Shown: piece by piece, positions 16,276 to 23,001 of the stretch | Layout: each line of letters starts with the position of its first letter | Position numbering within the stretch: position 1 is the first letter of the stretch | The notes under the pieces: model-generated | What the model was told of the DNA's origin: nothing | Seen by the model: the letters and a program-made list of their open reading frames with translations, nothing else | Databases searched by the model: none | From: a virus | Direction: 5' to 3' (one strand) | DNA: 23,061 nucleotides | Virus record (IMG/VR): IMGVR_UViG_3300044633_000288 | Span: 1-23,061 of that record | Program-made: the position numbers and the translations under genes

Positions 16276-16947
16276 ATGAAACTGATCACAGAACTTAACG
16301 AACAGGTAGAATATTTAACCGAGAATAAAGACGGCGAAAAGCAGCATTTTATTCAAGGCGTATTTCTACAAGCAGGTGTTAAAAACCGGAACGGGAGAAT
16401 CTACCCTAGCGATGTAATGGAGAGGGAAGTCTCGCGTTATACCAAAGAGCGTGTCACAGCAGGCCGAGCATATGGTGAGCTTGGACATCCTTCCGGTCCC
16501 CAAATTAATCTAGAACGTGTATCCCACATGATTGTAGACCTTTCAAAAGAAGGTGACAACTATATCGGTAAGGCTTTAATTGCTGAAACTCCAATGGGCG
16601 ATATCGCTCGTGGACTTCTTAAATCAGGTGCTAATTTAGGTGTATCTTCAAGAGGAATTGGAACGCTTGTTCCTACCAAAGAAGGCATCATGGAAGTACA
16701 GAATGATTTTCGTTTAGCAACAGCAGGCGATATTGTAGCTGATCCATCAGCTCCAGACGCTTTTGTTAAAGGTATCATGGAAAACGTTGATTGGATTTAT
16801 GATTCAGCCAAAGGTACATATTTTGAACAGCATCTAGATGATGTTAAAAAGGCTGTACACTCTACACCTAAGAAAAGATTTGATGAAGGTAAAGCCTTGG
16901 CTATCTTCGAGAATTACCTTTCTTTATTAAGAAATACCCATAGATAA
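16276..16947 (+). CDS. 21: Prohead core maturation protease gp21
   Basis: This 223-residue protein is close to T4 gp21 (212). It is the herpesvirus-assemblin-like serine protease that, inside the prohead, cleaves core proteins and the capsid N-terminus before DNA packaging. The catalytic His is seen in YGELGHPSGP (His71), the Ser in LGVSSRGIG (Ser124/125) and a conserved Asp in DIVADPSAPDAFV (Asp156). NRNGRIYPSDVMEREV near the N-terminus is another family mark. The ribosome site is weak (AGAAG), which would keep levels low. The stop overlaps the late box of the scaffold gene. Confidence 0.94.
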   Translation: MKLITELNEQVEYLTENKDGEKQHFIQGVFLQAGVKNRNGRIYPSDVMEREVSRYTKERVTAGRAYGELGHPSGPQINLERVSHMIVDLSKEGDNYIGKALIAETPMGDIARGLLKSGANLGVSSRGIGTLVPTKEGIMEVQNDFRLATAGDIVADPSAPDAFVKGIMENVDWIYDSAKGTYFEQHLDDVKKAVHSTPKKRFDEGKALAIFENYLSLLRNTHR

Positions 16948-16950
16948 ATA
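16943..16950 (+). promoter_or_regulatory. Probable late promoter box (GATAAATA) for gp22
   Basis: GATAAATAATTC overlaps the gp21 stop and lies 21 bases before ATG 16972. The first base differs from the T4 consensus; the downstream AATT resembles the perfect boxes at 5453 and 18039. Confidence 0.55.
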
Positions 16951-16971
16951 ATTCTAAGATAGGAGAAATCG

Positions 16972-18033
16972 ATGACTATTGACAAAAACACTCTACAAGA
17001 AGAATCAGCTGCAGCGGACTCGCTTAAGCCAAATTCAAGCGGCGTATCTGATGACAAGACATTGACGTCATCTAAGGTTGCCATGATGAAGTCCCTAATG
17101 GGAATGACGTCAGCTATGGGCAAGGAAGATATGACTGAATGGTTTAAGAAGGCCATGGCACTTCTAGGACATGAAGCCGACAAGGTTGGCGATCATTCCG
17201 GTAAGAACTCAGCATCGATTGATGCAACTACAGGTGCAGGTCCTAAGACTAAGGATGCAATGCCGAAGCTTTCTGGCGTTACACCTGGCCAGTCAATGAA
17301 GGAAGACGTAGCTGATTTGTTCGGTTCTGAAGAGCTTTCAGAAGAATTCATCGCTAAGGCAGCCGACATTTTCGAAGCAGCAGTTGCAAGCCATATCATC
17401 CTAAAGGGTGAAGAGCTAGCAGAAGAATACGAAGCAAAGTTCAATGAAGCAGTCGAAGCATTTGAATCAGAGCAGCTATCAAACCTAGACAAGTATCTAG
17501 ACTATGCTGTTTCAACTTGGATCGCAGAAAACGAAGTAGCTCTAGAGTCATCACTACGTTCAGAGATTACTGAAGACTTTCTAACTGGTTTCAAGAATCT
17601 ATGCGTAGAGCATAACATCGAACTCCCAGAAGATAAGGTTGACGTCGTAGAAGAAATGGCAACTAAGGTTGCAGAACTAGAAGAAGCCCTAAACAAGGCG
17701 TTGGATGAAAATCTAACACTTAAGGAAAGTGCTCTAGTATCTTCTAAGAATGAACTAATCGAAAGTGCTTCCGCTGATCTAACAGCTCTAAGCAAGGAAA
17801 AGTTCGTTAAGGTTGCATTAGCTCTTGATTTTGATGGCGACGAAGAGTCATTCAATAACAAGCTGAGCGTCGTTAAGGAAGCTTACTTCTCAGAACAAGA
17901 AGTAACTAAGTATACACCCGATACTAACCTAGAAGATGAAACCTTCGAAGGTGATGATATCGTCGAAGCGGCTATCGAAGATCCAAGCGTTCGTATGATC
18001 TCTGAAGCCTTGTCACGTCAACTCAAGAAATAA
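16972..18033 (+). CDS. 22: Major prohead scaffold protein gp22
   Basis: This 353-residue, acidic, mostly helical protein is the main scaffold that shapes the prohead and is then degraded by gp21. The family mark is KEDVADLFGSEELSEEFIAK (about 110-129) followed by AADIFEAAVASHI and long helices with coiled-coil character (EMATKVAELEEALNKALDEN). It is longer than T4 gp22 (269): about the first 105 residues form an extra segment with a helix (MTSAMGKEDMTEWFKKAMAL) and a flexible linker. TAGGAG and a late-type box precede ATG 16972. The short C-terminus SRQLKK is basic, as expected for the part touching the shell. Confidence 0.9.
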   Translation: MTIDKNTLQEESAAADSLKPNSSGVSDDKTLTSSKVAMMKSLMGMTSAMGKEDMTEWFKKAMALLGHEADKVGDHSGKNSASIDATTGAGPKTKDAMPKLSGVTPGQSMKEDVADLFGSEELSEEFIAKAADIFEAAVASHIILKGEELAEEYEAKFNEAVEAFESEQLSNLDKYLDYAVSTWIAENEVALESSLRSEITEDFLTGFKNLCVEHNIELPEDKVDVVEEMATKVAELEEALNKALDENLTLKESALVSSKNELIESASADLTALSKEKFVKVALALDFDGDEESFNNKLSVVKEAYFSEQEVTKYTPDTNLEDETFEGDDIVEAAIEDPSVRMISEALSRQLKK

Positions 18034-18038
18034 CTATC

Positions 18039-18046
18039 TATAAATA
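18039..18046 (+). promoter_or_regulatory. Late promoter (perfect TATAAATA) for the major capsid gene
   Basis: TATAAATAATTAG lies 27 bases before ATG 18074 in the short gap after gp22. The most abundant head protein thus has its own perfect late box. Confidence 0.8.
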
Positions 18047-18073
18047 ATTAGAAATTCGTTTAAGGAGAAAGAA

Positions 18074-19447
18074 ATGTATTTAGCCGAACAAATCCAGAAG
18101 AAGTGGGCTCCAATCCTAGATCACGAAGGCCTAGCGCCGATCAAGGATCAGACTCGCCGTTCTACAACTGCTGTAGTCCTAGAAAATACCGTACGTAGCC
18201 TACGTGAAGCATCAGCTCATGGTTCGTACCAGACACTAAGCGAAACATCTTCGCTTACACCTCAGAACGCCATGGGCGCTTCGAGCTCAACTGCTAGTGA
18301 CGGTGCAATTGACACGTTCGATCCAGTTCTTATCTCTCTAGTTCGTCGTGCAATGCCTAACTTGATTGCTTATGACATTGCAGGCGTACAGCCAATGACA
18401 GGCCCAACTGGCTTGATCTTCGCAATGCGTTCGCGTTATGCTAACCAGGAAGGTAACGAAACCTTCTACAACGAAGTTAACACTGCGTTCTCTTCTGTTG
18501 TATCTGGTGCTAACACACTAGGTCAGAAGCACACTGGTAACTCAGTTGGTGGCGGATCGATCCCAGGTGATTCGAATACGACTGGTCTATCAGCTGTTAA
18601 CACGTACAACACCGGTTCAGGTATGTCACGTGCGCAGGCTGAAGCGCTAGGAACTGATTCGAACACAGCGTTCCCTGAAATGGCCTTCTCGATCGAAAAG
18701 GTTATGGTAGAAGCTAAGTCTCGTGCCCTAAAGGCTGAGTACACGATGGAACTTGCTCAGGATCTTAAGGCCATCCACGGTCTAGATGCCGAGACAGAAC
18801 TATCAAACATCCTTTCAGCTGAAATTCTAGCAGAAATCAACCGTGAAGTTGTTCGTACGATCAATATCACAGCGGTTGCTGGTTCTCAGGTTGACACGAC
18901 AACTGCCGGCGTATTCGACTTGGATACCGATTCAAACGGCCGTTGGATGGTTGAAAAGTTCAAGGGCTTGATGTTCCAGCTAGAGCGTGAGTCTAACATC
19001 ATCGCTAAGCAGACACGTCGTGGTAAGGGTAACATCATGATCTGTTCTTCTGACGTAGCGTCAGCATTGCAGATGGCTGGTGTTCTTGATTACACACCTG
19101 CTCTAAACAACAGCCTTCAGGTTGATGACACAGGCAACACGTTTGCTGGTGTTCTTAACGGACGCATCAAGGTTTATATCGATCCATACGCAATCGGTGG
19201 TAACTATCTAACAATCGGCTACAAGGGAACTTCAGCGTTCGACGCCGGTCTCTTCTATTGCCCATACGTTCCTCTACAGATGGTGCGTGCGGTTGATCAG
19301 TCAACCTTCCAGCCTAAGCTAGGTTTCAAGACCCGCTACGGTATGGTTGCTAATCCATTCGCGCAAGGTCTAACTGCAGGTAGCGGTGCTCTTACATTGA
19401 ACACCAACGTTTACTACCGTCGTACGATTGTAAACAACCTACTTTAG
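18074..19447 (+). CDS. 23: Major capsid protein gp23
   Basis: This 457-residue protein is the T4-like major head protein with the HK97 fold. Marks are LVRRAMPNLIAYDIAGVQPM, TGPTGLIFAMRSRY, KAEYTMELAQDLKAIHGLDA, RGKGNIMICSSDVASAL and the C-terminal GFKTRYGMVANPFAQG. It is shorter than T4 gp23 (521). The first part (to about residue 57) is a helical propeptide expected to be removed by gp21; the sequence LSE at 55-57 fits the (I/L)xE cleavage rule of T4 and is the likely site. AAGGAG and a perfect late promoter precede it, and a strong terminator follows, so it can be expressed alone at a high level. Confidence 0.96.
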   Translation: MYLAEQIQKKWAPILDHEGLAPIKDQTRRSTTAVVLENTVRSLREASAHGSYQTLSETSSLTPQNAMGASSSTASDGAIDTFDPVLISLVRRAMPNLIAYDIAGVQPMTGPTGLIFAMRSRYANQEGNETFYNEVNTAFSSVVSGANTLGQKHTGNSVGGGSIPGDSNTTGLSAVNTYNTGSGMSRAQAEALGTDSNTAFPEMAFSIEKVMVEAKSRALKAEYTMELAQDLKAIHGLDAETELSNILSAEILAEINREVVRTINITAVAGSQVDTTTAGVFDLDTDSNGRWMVEKFKGLMFQLERESNIIAKQTRRGKGNIMICSSDVASALQMAGVLDYTPALNNSLQVDDTGNTFAGVLNGRIKVYIDPYAIGGNYLTIGYKGTSAFDAGLFYCPYVPLQMVRAVDQSTFQPKLGFKTRYGMVANPFAQGLTAGSGALTLNTNVYYRRTIVNNLL

Positions 19448-19485
19448 TACATCGATAATATAAAATCAGAAAAACTGATTACCTT

Positions 19486-19516
19486 AAAATGGGGCTCCTT
19501 TGAGCCCCATTTTTTT
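19486..19516 (+). terminator. Strong Rho-independent terminator after gp23
   Basis: AAAATGGGGCTC and GAGCCCCATTTT form a long stem around a CTTT loop, followed by further Ts to 19516. A smaller hairpin (AATCAG/CTGATT, 19464-19480) precedes it. This is the clearest terminator in the window. Confidence 0.88.
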
Positions 19517-19519
19517 ATC

Positions 19520-19527
19520 CATAAATA
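19520..19527 (+). promoter_or_regulatory. Probable late promoter box (CATAAATA)
   Basis: CATAAATA starts four bases after the gp23 terminator T run and 21 bases before ATG 19549. It has seven of eight consensus bases and would restart late transcription for the next two genes. Confidence 0.5.
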
Positions 19528-19548
19528 GCTTGTGTATGGAGGTGATTT

Positions 19549-19794
19549 ATGAAATTTCATATTGTCAAGAAGCCTGTTATAGTAACGCTTGATATTTTTT
19601 ATTACATGCCTATGCATGTACATCTTATTCAAGAATTTGTATGGCAGTTTGATGACAGATACCCTGATTTAGGTAGAACACGAAAATTCATGAATTACTG
19701 GAAAACCAACATAGACGCTATCATCAAGACAGTAGAAATCGGGCTAGTTGACGTTTCAACAATGAGAAATGTTCAGTTCGAAGGAAAGTTATAA
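19549..19794 (+). CDS. Unknown 81-residue protein downstream of gp23
   Basis: This 81-residue protein has no recognised family. It begins with a hydrophobic, possibly beta, segment (FHIVKKPVIVTLDIFYYMPM) and continues with two likely helices (VHLIQEFVWQFDDRYPDL and TRKFMNYWKTNIDAIIKTV). No membrane anchor or signal peptide is convincing. A very strong ribosome site (GGAGGTGAT) precedes ATG 19549 and the stop overlaps the next ATG (TAATG), so it is almost certainly translated and coupled to the tail-tube-like gene. A late structural or assembly role is inferred from the box and the partner. Confidence 0.75.
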   Translation: MKFHIVKKPVIVTLDIFYYMPMHVHLIQEFVWQFDDRYPDLGRTRKFMNYWKTNIDAIIKTVEIGLVDVSTMRNVQFEGKL

Positions 19795-20315
19795 TGGCCG
19801 CAATAGAAAATACCCCTGAAAACAAGAACTTTATGACTCCATTCAATTGGAAGTTCTATATCAAAAGATCACCGCATCTTAATTTCTTCGCACAAGAAAT
19901 CCCGCTACCAGATCTGACTCTACCTAGAGTCAATGTACCTACACCTCATTTGGTATTACCGAAGCCTGGCGATCATTTAACTTTTGATTCGGTCAGAATT
20001 ACCTTCAAGGTAGACGAAGATCTTCAGAACTACCTAGAAATCTTTAGATGGATGATTGCTCTAGGTAAGCCTTATTCTTATGACCAGTATGCAGAAATCT
20101 CGTCAAAAGGCATTTATACCGGAGCCGGGGTTTATTCTGATATTACACTAATGATTTTAAATTCGAACCGCAGACTTAACTATGAAGTAGTGTTTGAAGA
20201 TGCCTGGCCAACAAAGCTAGGAGGTGTTACTTTTAACACGACCAGCGAAGACGCAACCTTTTTGCAAGCAACAGTCGACTTCGAGTACAAGCTTTACACA
20301 ATTAATTCTGTGTAA
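19794..20315 (+). CDS. Tail-tube-like / tail completion protein (candidate gp3)
   Basis: This 173-residue protein has the layout of T4-like tube-fold proteins: NWKFYIKRSPHLNFFAQEIP, then LPKPGDHLTFDSVRITFKVD and EDLQNYLEIFRWMIALGKPY, the last corresponding to the helix after the barrel as seen in gp19 of this phage. It lies between gp23 and uvsY, the position where several exotic T4-like phages carry gp3, the tail tube terminator and sheath stabiliser (176 residues in T4). A tail tube terminator or initiator is therefore likely; gp3 is favoured by place and length, but the sequence alone does not separate it from gp54-like proteins. AAGGAA precedes ATG 19794, and the stop lies inside the terminator hairpin. 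Confidence 0.6.
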   Translation: MAAIENTPENKNFMTPFNWKFYIKRSPHLNFFAQEIPLPDLTLPRVNVPTPHLVLPKPGDHLTFDSVRITFKVDEDLQNYLEIFRWMIALGKPYSYDQYAEISSKGIYTGAGVYSDITLMILNSNRRLNYEVVFEDAWPTKLGGVTFNTTSEDATFLQATVDFEYKLYTINSV

Positions 20316-20328
20316 ACCGCATTTTTTT
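20293..20328 (+). terminator. Terminator overlapping the end of the tail-tube-like gene
   Basis: TTTACACA and TGTGTAAA pair (8 bp) around an eight-base loop and are followed after five bases by seven Ts. The stem is AT-rich, so it is moderate in strength. It divides the late structural block from the uvsY operon. Confidence 0.6.
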
Positions 20329-20329
20329 A

Positions 20330-20358
20330 TGTACAACACTCACAAGGTGCTGTATAAT
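20330..20358 (+). promoter_or_regulatory. Sigma70-like promoter for uvsY-uvsW-55
   Basis: TGTACA (20330-20335; four of six bases of TTGACA) is separated by exactly 17 bases from TATAAT (20353-20358), a perfect -10 box. It lies 34 bases before the uvsY ATG and directly after a terminator. It is unlike the ATAAATA boxes of the structural genes and would be read by host RNA polymerase before gp55 is made. Confidence 0.75.
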
Positions 20359-20387
20359 ACTGGTATCAGTAAAAACAATGTGTGAGT
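20338..20387 (+). repeat. 7-bp inverted repeat around the uvsY promoter -10 box
   Basis: ACTCACA (20338-20344) and TGTGAGT (20381-20387) form an exact inverted repeat spanning the -10 box and the likely transcription start. It could be an operator or fold at the mRNA 5' end over the weak uvsY ribosome site, or be chance. Confidence 0.35.
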
Positions 20388-20391
20388 ATAT

Positions 20392-20829
20392 ATGTCGTCC
20401 ATTGAACAATTATATAACCATTGGCAATCAGATGTATCAATAGACGAAACAGAGATTGCTAAAGAGTCTATTAAGATACCATCATTGCACCATAAATATA
20501 TGAAGATGCTGACAGAAGAACGTATTAAGTGGCGTTCACTAGATGCAGATATGAAACGGTTGAAACTTGAAAAGTATGAGTTTTACACTCAAGGACCAAC
20601 CAAAGAACAGATTGAAAAGGGATGGAAATTGCCTCCATCTGGTATGATTCTTAAGTCAGATATTCCAATGTATATGGATGCCGATGACGAAATCATTCAG
20701 TTATCAATCAAAATTGGAATACAACAAGAAAAAATTGAACTTCTAGAGTCTATTATTAAGACGCTTATGAATAGGTCTTATATTTTGTCTAATGCATTAG
20801 CTCATATGAAATTCGTGATGGGAGGATAA
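20392..20829 (+). CDS. uvsY: Recombination mediator UvsY
   Basis: This 145-residue protein is close to T4 UvsY (137). UvsY loads the UvsX recombinase onto gp32-coated single strands. The N-terminal Leu/Asp region with VSIDETEI, the middle helix HHKYMKMLTEERIKWRSLDA, the linker, and the C-terminal helices (ELLESIIKTLMNRSYILSNA, then MKF) match the family layout. It lies immediately before uvsW and ends one base inside it (TAATGG). It has the host-type promoter noted upstream and only a weak GTGAG ribosome site. No enzymatic motif is expected. Confidence 0.82.
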   Translation: MSSIEQLYNHWQSDVSIDETEIAKESIKIPSLHHKYMKMLTEERIKWRSLDADMKRLKLEKYEFYTQGPTKEQIEKGWKLPPSGMILKSDIPMYMDADDEIIQLSIKIGIQQEKIELLESIIKTLMNRSYILSNALAHMKFVMGG

Positions 20830-22274
20830 TGGAGTCAATCAGAGTCGTCAAACATTCAGAAGTCTATGATCGTATAGTATGTGATCCAGGCGTAGCACAC
20901 GAGATATCGGACTATTTTACGTTCGATGTTCCAGGGGCTAAATTTTCACCAGCATATCGTAACAAGGTATGGGATGGGAAAATTCGTATTTTCAACGTCT
21001 TCCATGGACTTCTTTACTGTGGTCTTCGTACTCATCTAGAGAAGTTTGCTAAAGCTAGACAATATACTATCGATTATGATTTCGAAACGGCCGACTCACA
21101 ATTTTCTCTAAAAGAAGCTGAAGAGTTTATTACAGATGCCAAGTTCAAGCTGACTCCTCGAGAGCATCAGCTTATGCCGTTTGTGCATGGTGTAAGAAGA
21201 GGACGGGCATTGTTCCTGTCACCAACTGCTTCTGGTAAGTCATTCATCATTTATCTACTAACCAGGTATTATAATTCCAAGACTCTGATTATCGTACCAA
21301 CCGTGTCTCTAGTCCACCAGATGGCATCAGACTTCGATGAATACGCAGGGTATCCAGAAGATACTCATAAGATTCATGCCGGACAAACGCATGACACAAA
21401 AGCCAGGATTATTGTAACAACATGGCAATCCATTTATAAGCAACCGTCGAGCTGGTTCGATCAGTTTGATGTGGTTATAGGTGACGAAGCCCATCTGTTT
21501 AAGGCTAAATCGCTTGTATCGATCATGTCCAAGACTGATAAGGTACGGCATAAGTTTGGATTTACCGGTACTCTGGATGGTTCGCAATGCCATCACCTTA
21601 TTCTAGAAGGTCTTTTCGGTCCGGTTAAGCAAGTTGTTACTACGGCTCAGCTTATTGAGAAAAAGCTGTTGGCTGAAATTTCTATTAAATGCATTATGCT
21701 TTCATATCCTGATTCAGTGCGTAAGGTTATGACAAAAGCATCGTACCAGGATGAAATCGATTATCTAGTAAGAAATGAAGCGAGAAATAACTTCATTAAA
21801 AATTTAGCGCTTTCTTTATCAGGAAACAGCTTATTGTTGTTTCAATTTGTCGACAAACATGGTATAATACTACGCGACCTAATTATGGCCGAGGCAAAGG
21901 GACGTCCTGTCCATTATGTCGACGGATCGGTTGATGGTTCAGACCGTGAAGCTATTAGGTCAATTGTAGAAACACAGAAAAATGCTATTATCGTGGCATC
22001 GTACAAGACGTTCTCTACAGGTATTAATATTAAGAACCTTCATTCGGTGATTCTGGCATCGCCGACCAAGTCTAAGATTACGAATCTACAGTCGATCGGC
22101 CGCTCACTGCGGGTATCTGATGCAAAGACGACTGCTACATTATACGATATTTCAGACGACCTATCATGGAAGTCTAAGAAGAATTACACATACTTACATT
22201 TCGTAGAAAGAGTGAAGATATACGCAGCTGAAAAGTTCCCGTATAAATTCTATAAGGTAAAGATTGATACATGA
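20829..22274 (+). CDS. uvsW: UvsW recombination helicase (SF2)
   Basis: This 481-residue protein is the T4-like UvsW helicase (503 in T4). It unwinds R-loops and branched DNA and shuts off origin-type replication late in infection. The N-terminal domain (about 1-105, KVWDGKIRIFNVFHGLLYCG) is followed by PREHQLMPF (Q motif-like), Walker A SPTASGKS (131-138), motif Ia IIVPTVSLVHQM, DEAH (219-222), motif III FTGTL, and the C-terminal motifs TFSTGINIKNLHSVILASPT and QSIGRSLRVSD with the arginine finger. GGAGG lies just before ATG 20829, overlapping the uvsY stop. Its stop codon overlaps the ATG of gene 55 (ATGA). Confidence 0.95.
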   Translation: MESIRVVKHSEVYDRIVCDPGVAHEISDYFTFDVPGAKFSPAYRNKVWDGKIRIFNVFHGLLYCGLRTHLEKFAKARQYTIDYDFETADSQFSLKEAEEFITDAKFKLTPREHQLMPFVHGVRRGRALFLSPTASGKSFIIYLLTRYYNSKTLIIVPTVSLVHQMASDFDEYAGYPEDTHKIHAGQTHDTKARIIVTTWQSIYKQPSSWFDQFDVVIGDEAHLFKAKSLVSIMSKTDKVRHKFGFTGTLDGSQCHHLILEGLFGPVKQVVTTAQLIEKKLLAEISIKCIMLSYPDSVRKVMTKASYQDEIDYLVRNEARNNFIKNLALSLSGNSLLLFQFVDKHGIILRDLIMAEAKGRPVHYVDGSVDGSDREAIRSIVETQKNAIIVASYKTFSTGINIKNLHSVILASPTKSKITNLQSIGRSLRVSDAKTTATLYDISDDLSWKSKKNYTYLHFVERVKIYAAEKFPYKFYKVKIDT

Positions 22275-22810
22275 CAGATATAGTAAGCGTACCGCTTAAA
22301 AAGAAGCCACGCAAGAAAAATTACATCAACAACCCAGATTTCTATGCAGCTTTATGTAAATATCTAGAAGACGTAAAGGCTGCTAAGAAAAACGGAACAT
22401 CTGAACCACGCATTCCGGAATATATTGGGAAGTGTATACATCTTCTTTGTACGAAGATGGGCACTAGGCCTAATTTCTCTGGGTACTCGTGGGTTCAGGA
22501 GATGATTTCTGATGGCATCGAAAACTGTATCATGTCAATCAGAAATTTTAATCCTAATAAGAACGCTAACCCATTTGGTTATTTTTCTCAGATTTCATGG
22601 AATGCCTTTCTAAGGCGTATTGAAAAAGAGAATAAAGAGACTTACATCAAACATAAGAACATGGAAAATTCGTTTGTTATGAATGATCTGATGGGGGAGT
22701 TTGGTGTCGATACTGACTCAGGTGATGACAAGTCACACTCTGTTATTAAAAACTTTGAAGACAAAAGGGCAGCTAAAAAGAAAAAGGCGGCTGCTAAGAA
22801 AGGACAATAA
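22271..22810 (+). CDS. 55: Late-transcription sigma factor gp55
   Basis: This 179-residue protein is close to T4 gp55 (185), a minimal sigma-70 family factor that directs host RNA polymerase to TATAAATA late promoters. The core NFSGYSWVQEMISDGIENCI, MSIRNFNPNKNANPFGYFSQ and ISWNAFLRRIEKENKE corresponds to sigma region 2 with its -10 recognition helix. The C-terminus is unusual: an acidic VDTDSGDDKS stretch and then a Lys/Ala tail (KRAAKKKKAAAKKGQ), instead of the hydrophobic-acidic end by which T4 gp55 contacts the sliding clamp. The ATG overlaps the uvsW stop, so late sigma synthesis is coupled to the recombination operon. The matching ATAAATA boxes elsewhere in the window support the call. 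Confidence 0.9.
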   Translation: MTDIVSVPLKKKPRKKNYINNPDFYAALCKYLEDVKAAKKNGTSEPRIPEYIGKCIHLLCTKMGTRPNFSGYSWVQEMISDGIENCIMSIRNFNPNKNANPFGYFSQISWNAFLRRIEKENKETYIKHKNMENSFVMNDLMGEFGVDTDSGDDKSHSVIKNFEDKRAAKKKKAAAKKGQ

Positions 22811-22812
22811 AC

Positions 22813-23001
22813 ATGAACAACTCACATCTTATTCCAGATATCATCAAGGATACGGTCCGTAAGTTGCTGACTGCTACTTCTGCTAATGAACGCCATAACT
22901 ATACCTTGCAGGTAAAGGCTATTGCTGATCTGTGCACGGCAGCCCTGGCCAAGACCCGTAATAATGAACCTGTTCCTAAGGCTAAAAAGAAGGCATTCTA
23001 A
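22813..23001 (+). CDS. Unknown 62-residue protein between gp55 and gp47
   Basis: This 62-residue protein is predicted to be two helices (HLIPDIIKDTVRKLLTATSA and QVKAIADLCTAALAKTRN) with a basic, proline-containing tail. No family is recognised. The ATG lies two bases after the gp55 stop with an AAAGGAC site, and its stop abuts the gp47 ATG with no gap, so it is part of the operon. A DNA- or protein-binding accessory role is possible but not shown. Confidence 0.65.
   Translation: MNNSHLIPDIIKDTVRKLLTATSANERHNYTLQVKAIADLCTAALAKTRNNEPVPKAKKKAF

Noticed and set aside
20491-20498. CATAAATA inside uvsY
   Set aside because: It is internal to the gene, with no start codon of a gene at suitable distance.
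22242-22249. TATAAATT 21 bases before gp55
   Set aside because: The spacing is right, but it lies in the uvsW coding end (Tyr-Lys-Phe codons) and misses the invariant last base of the box.
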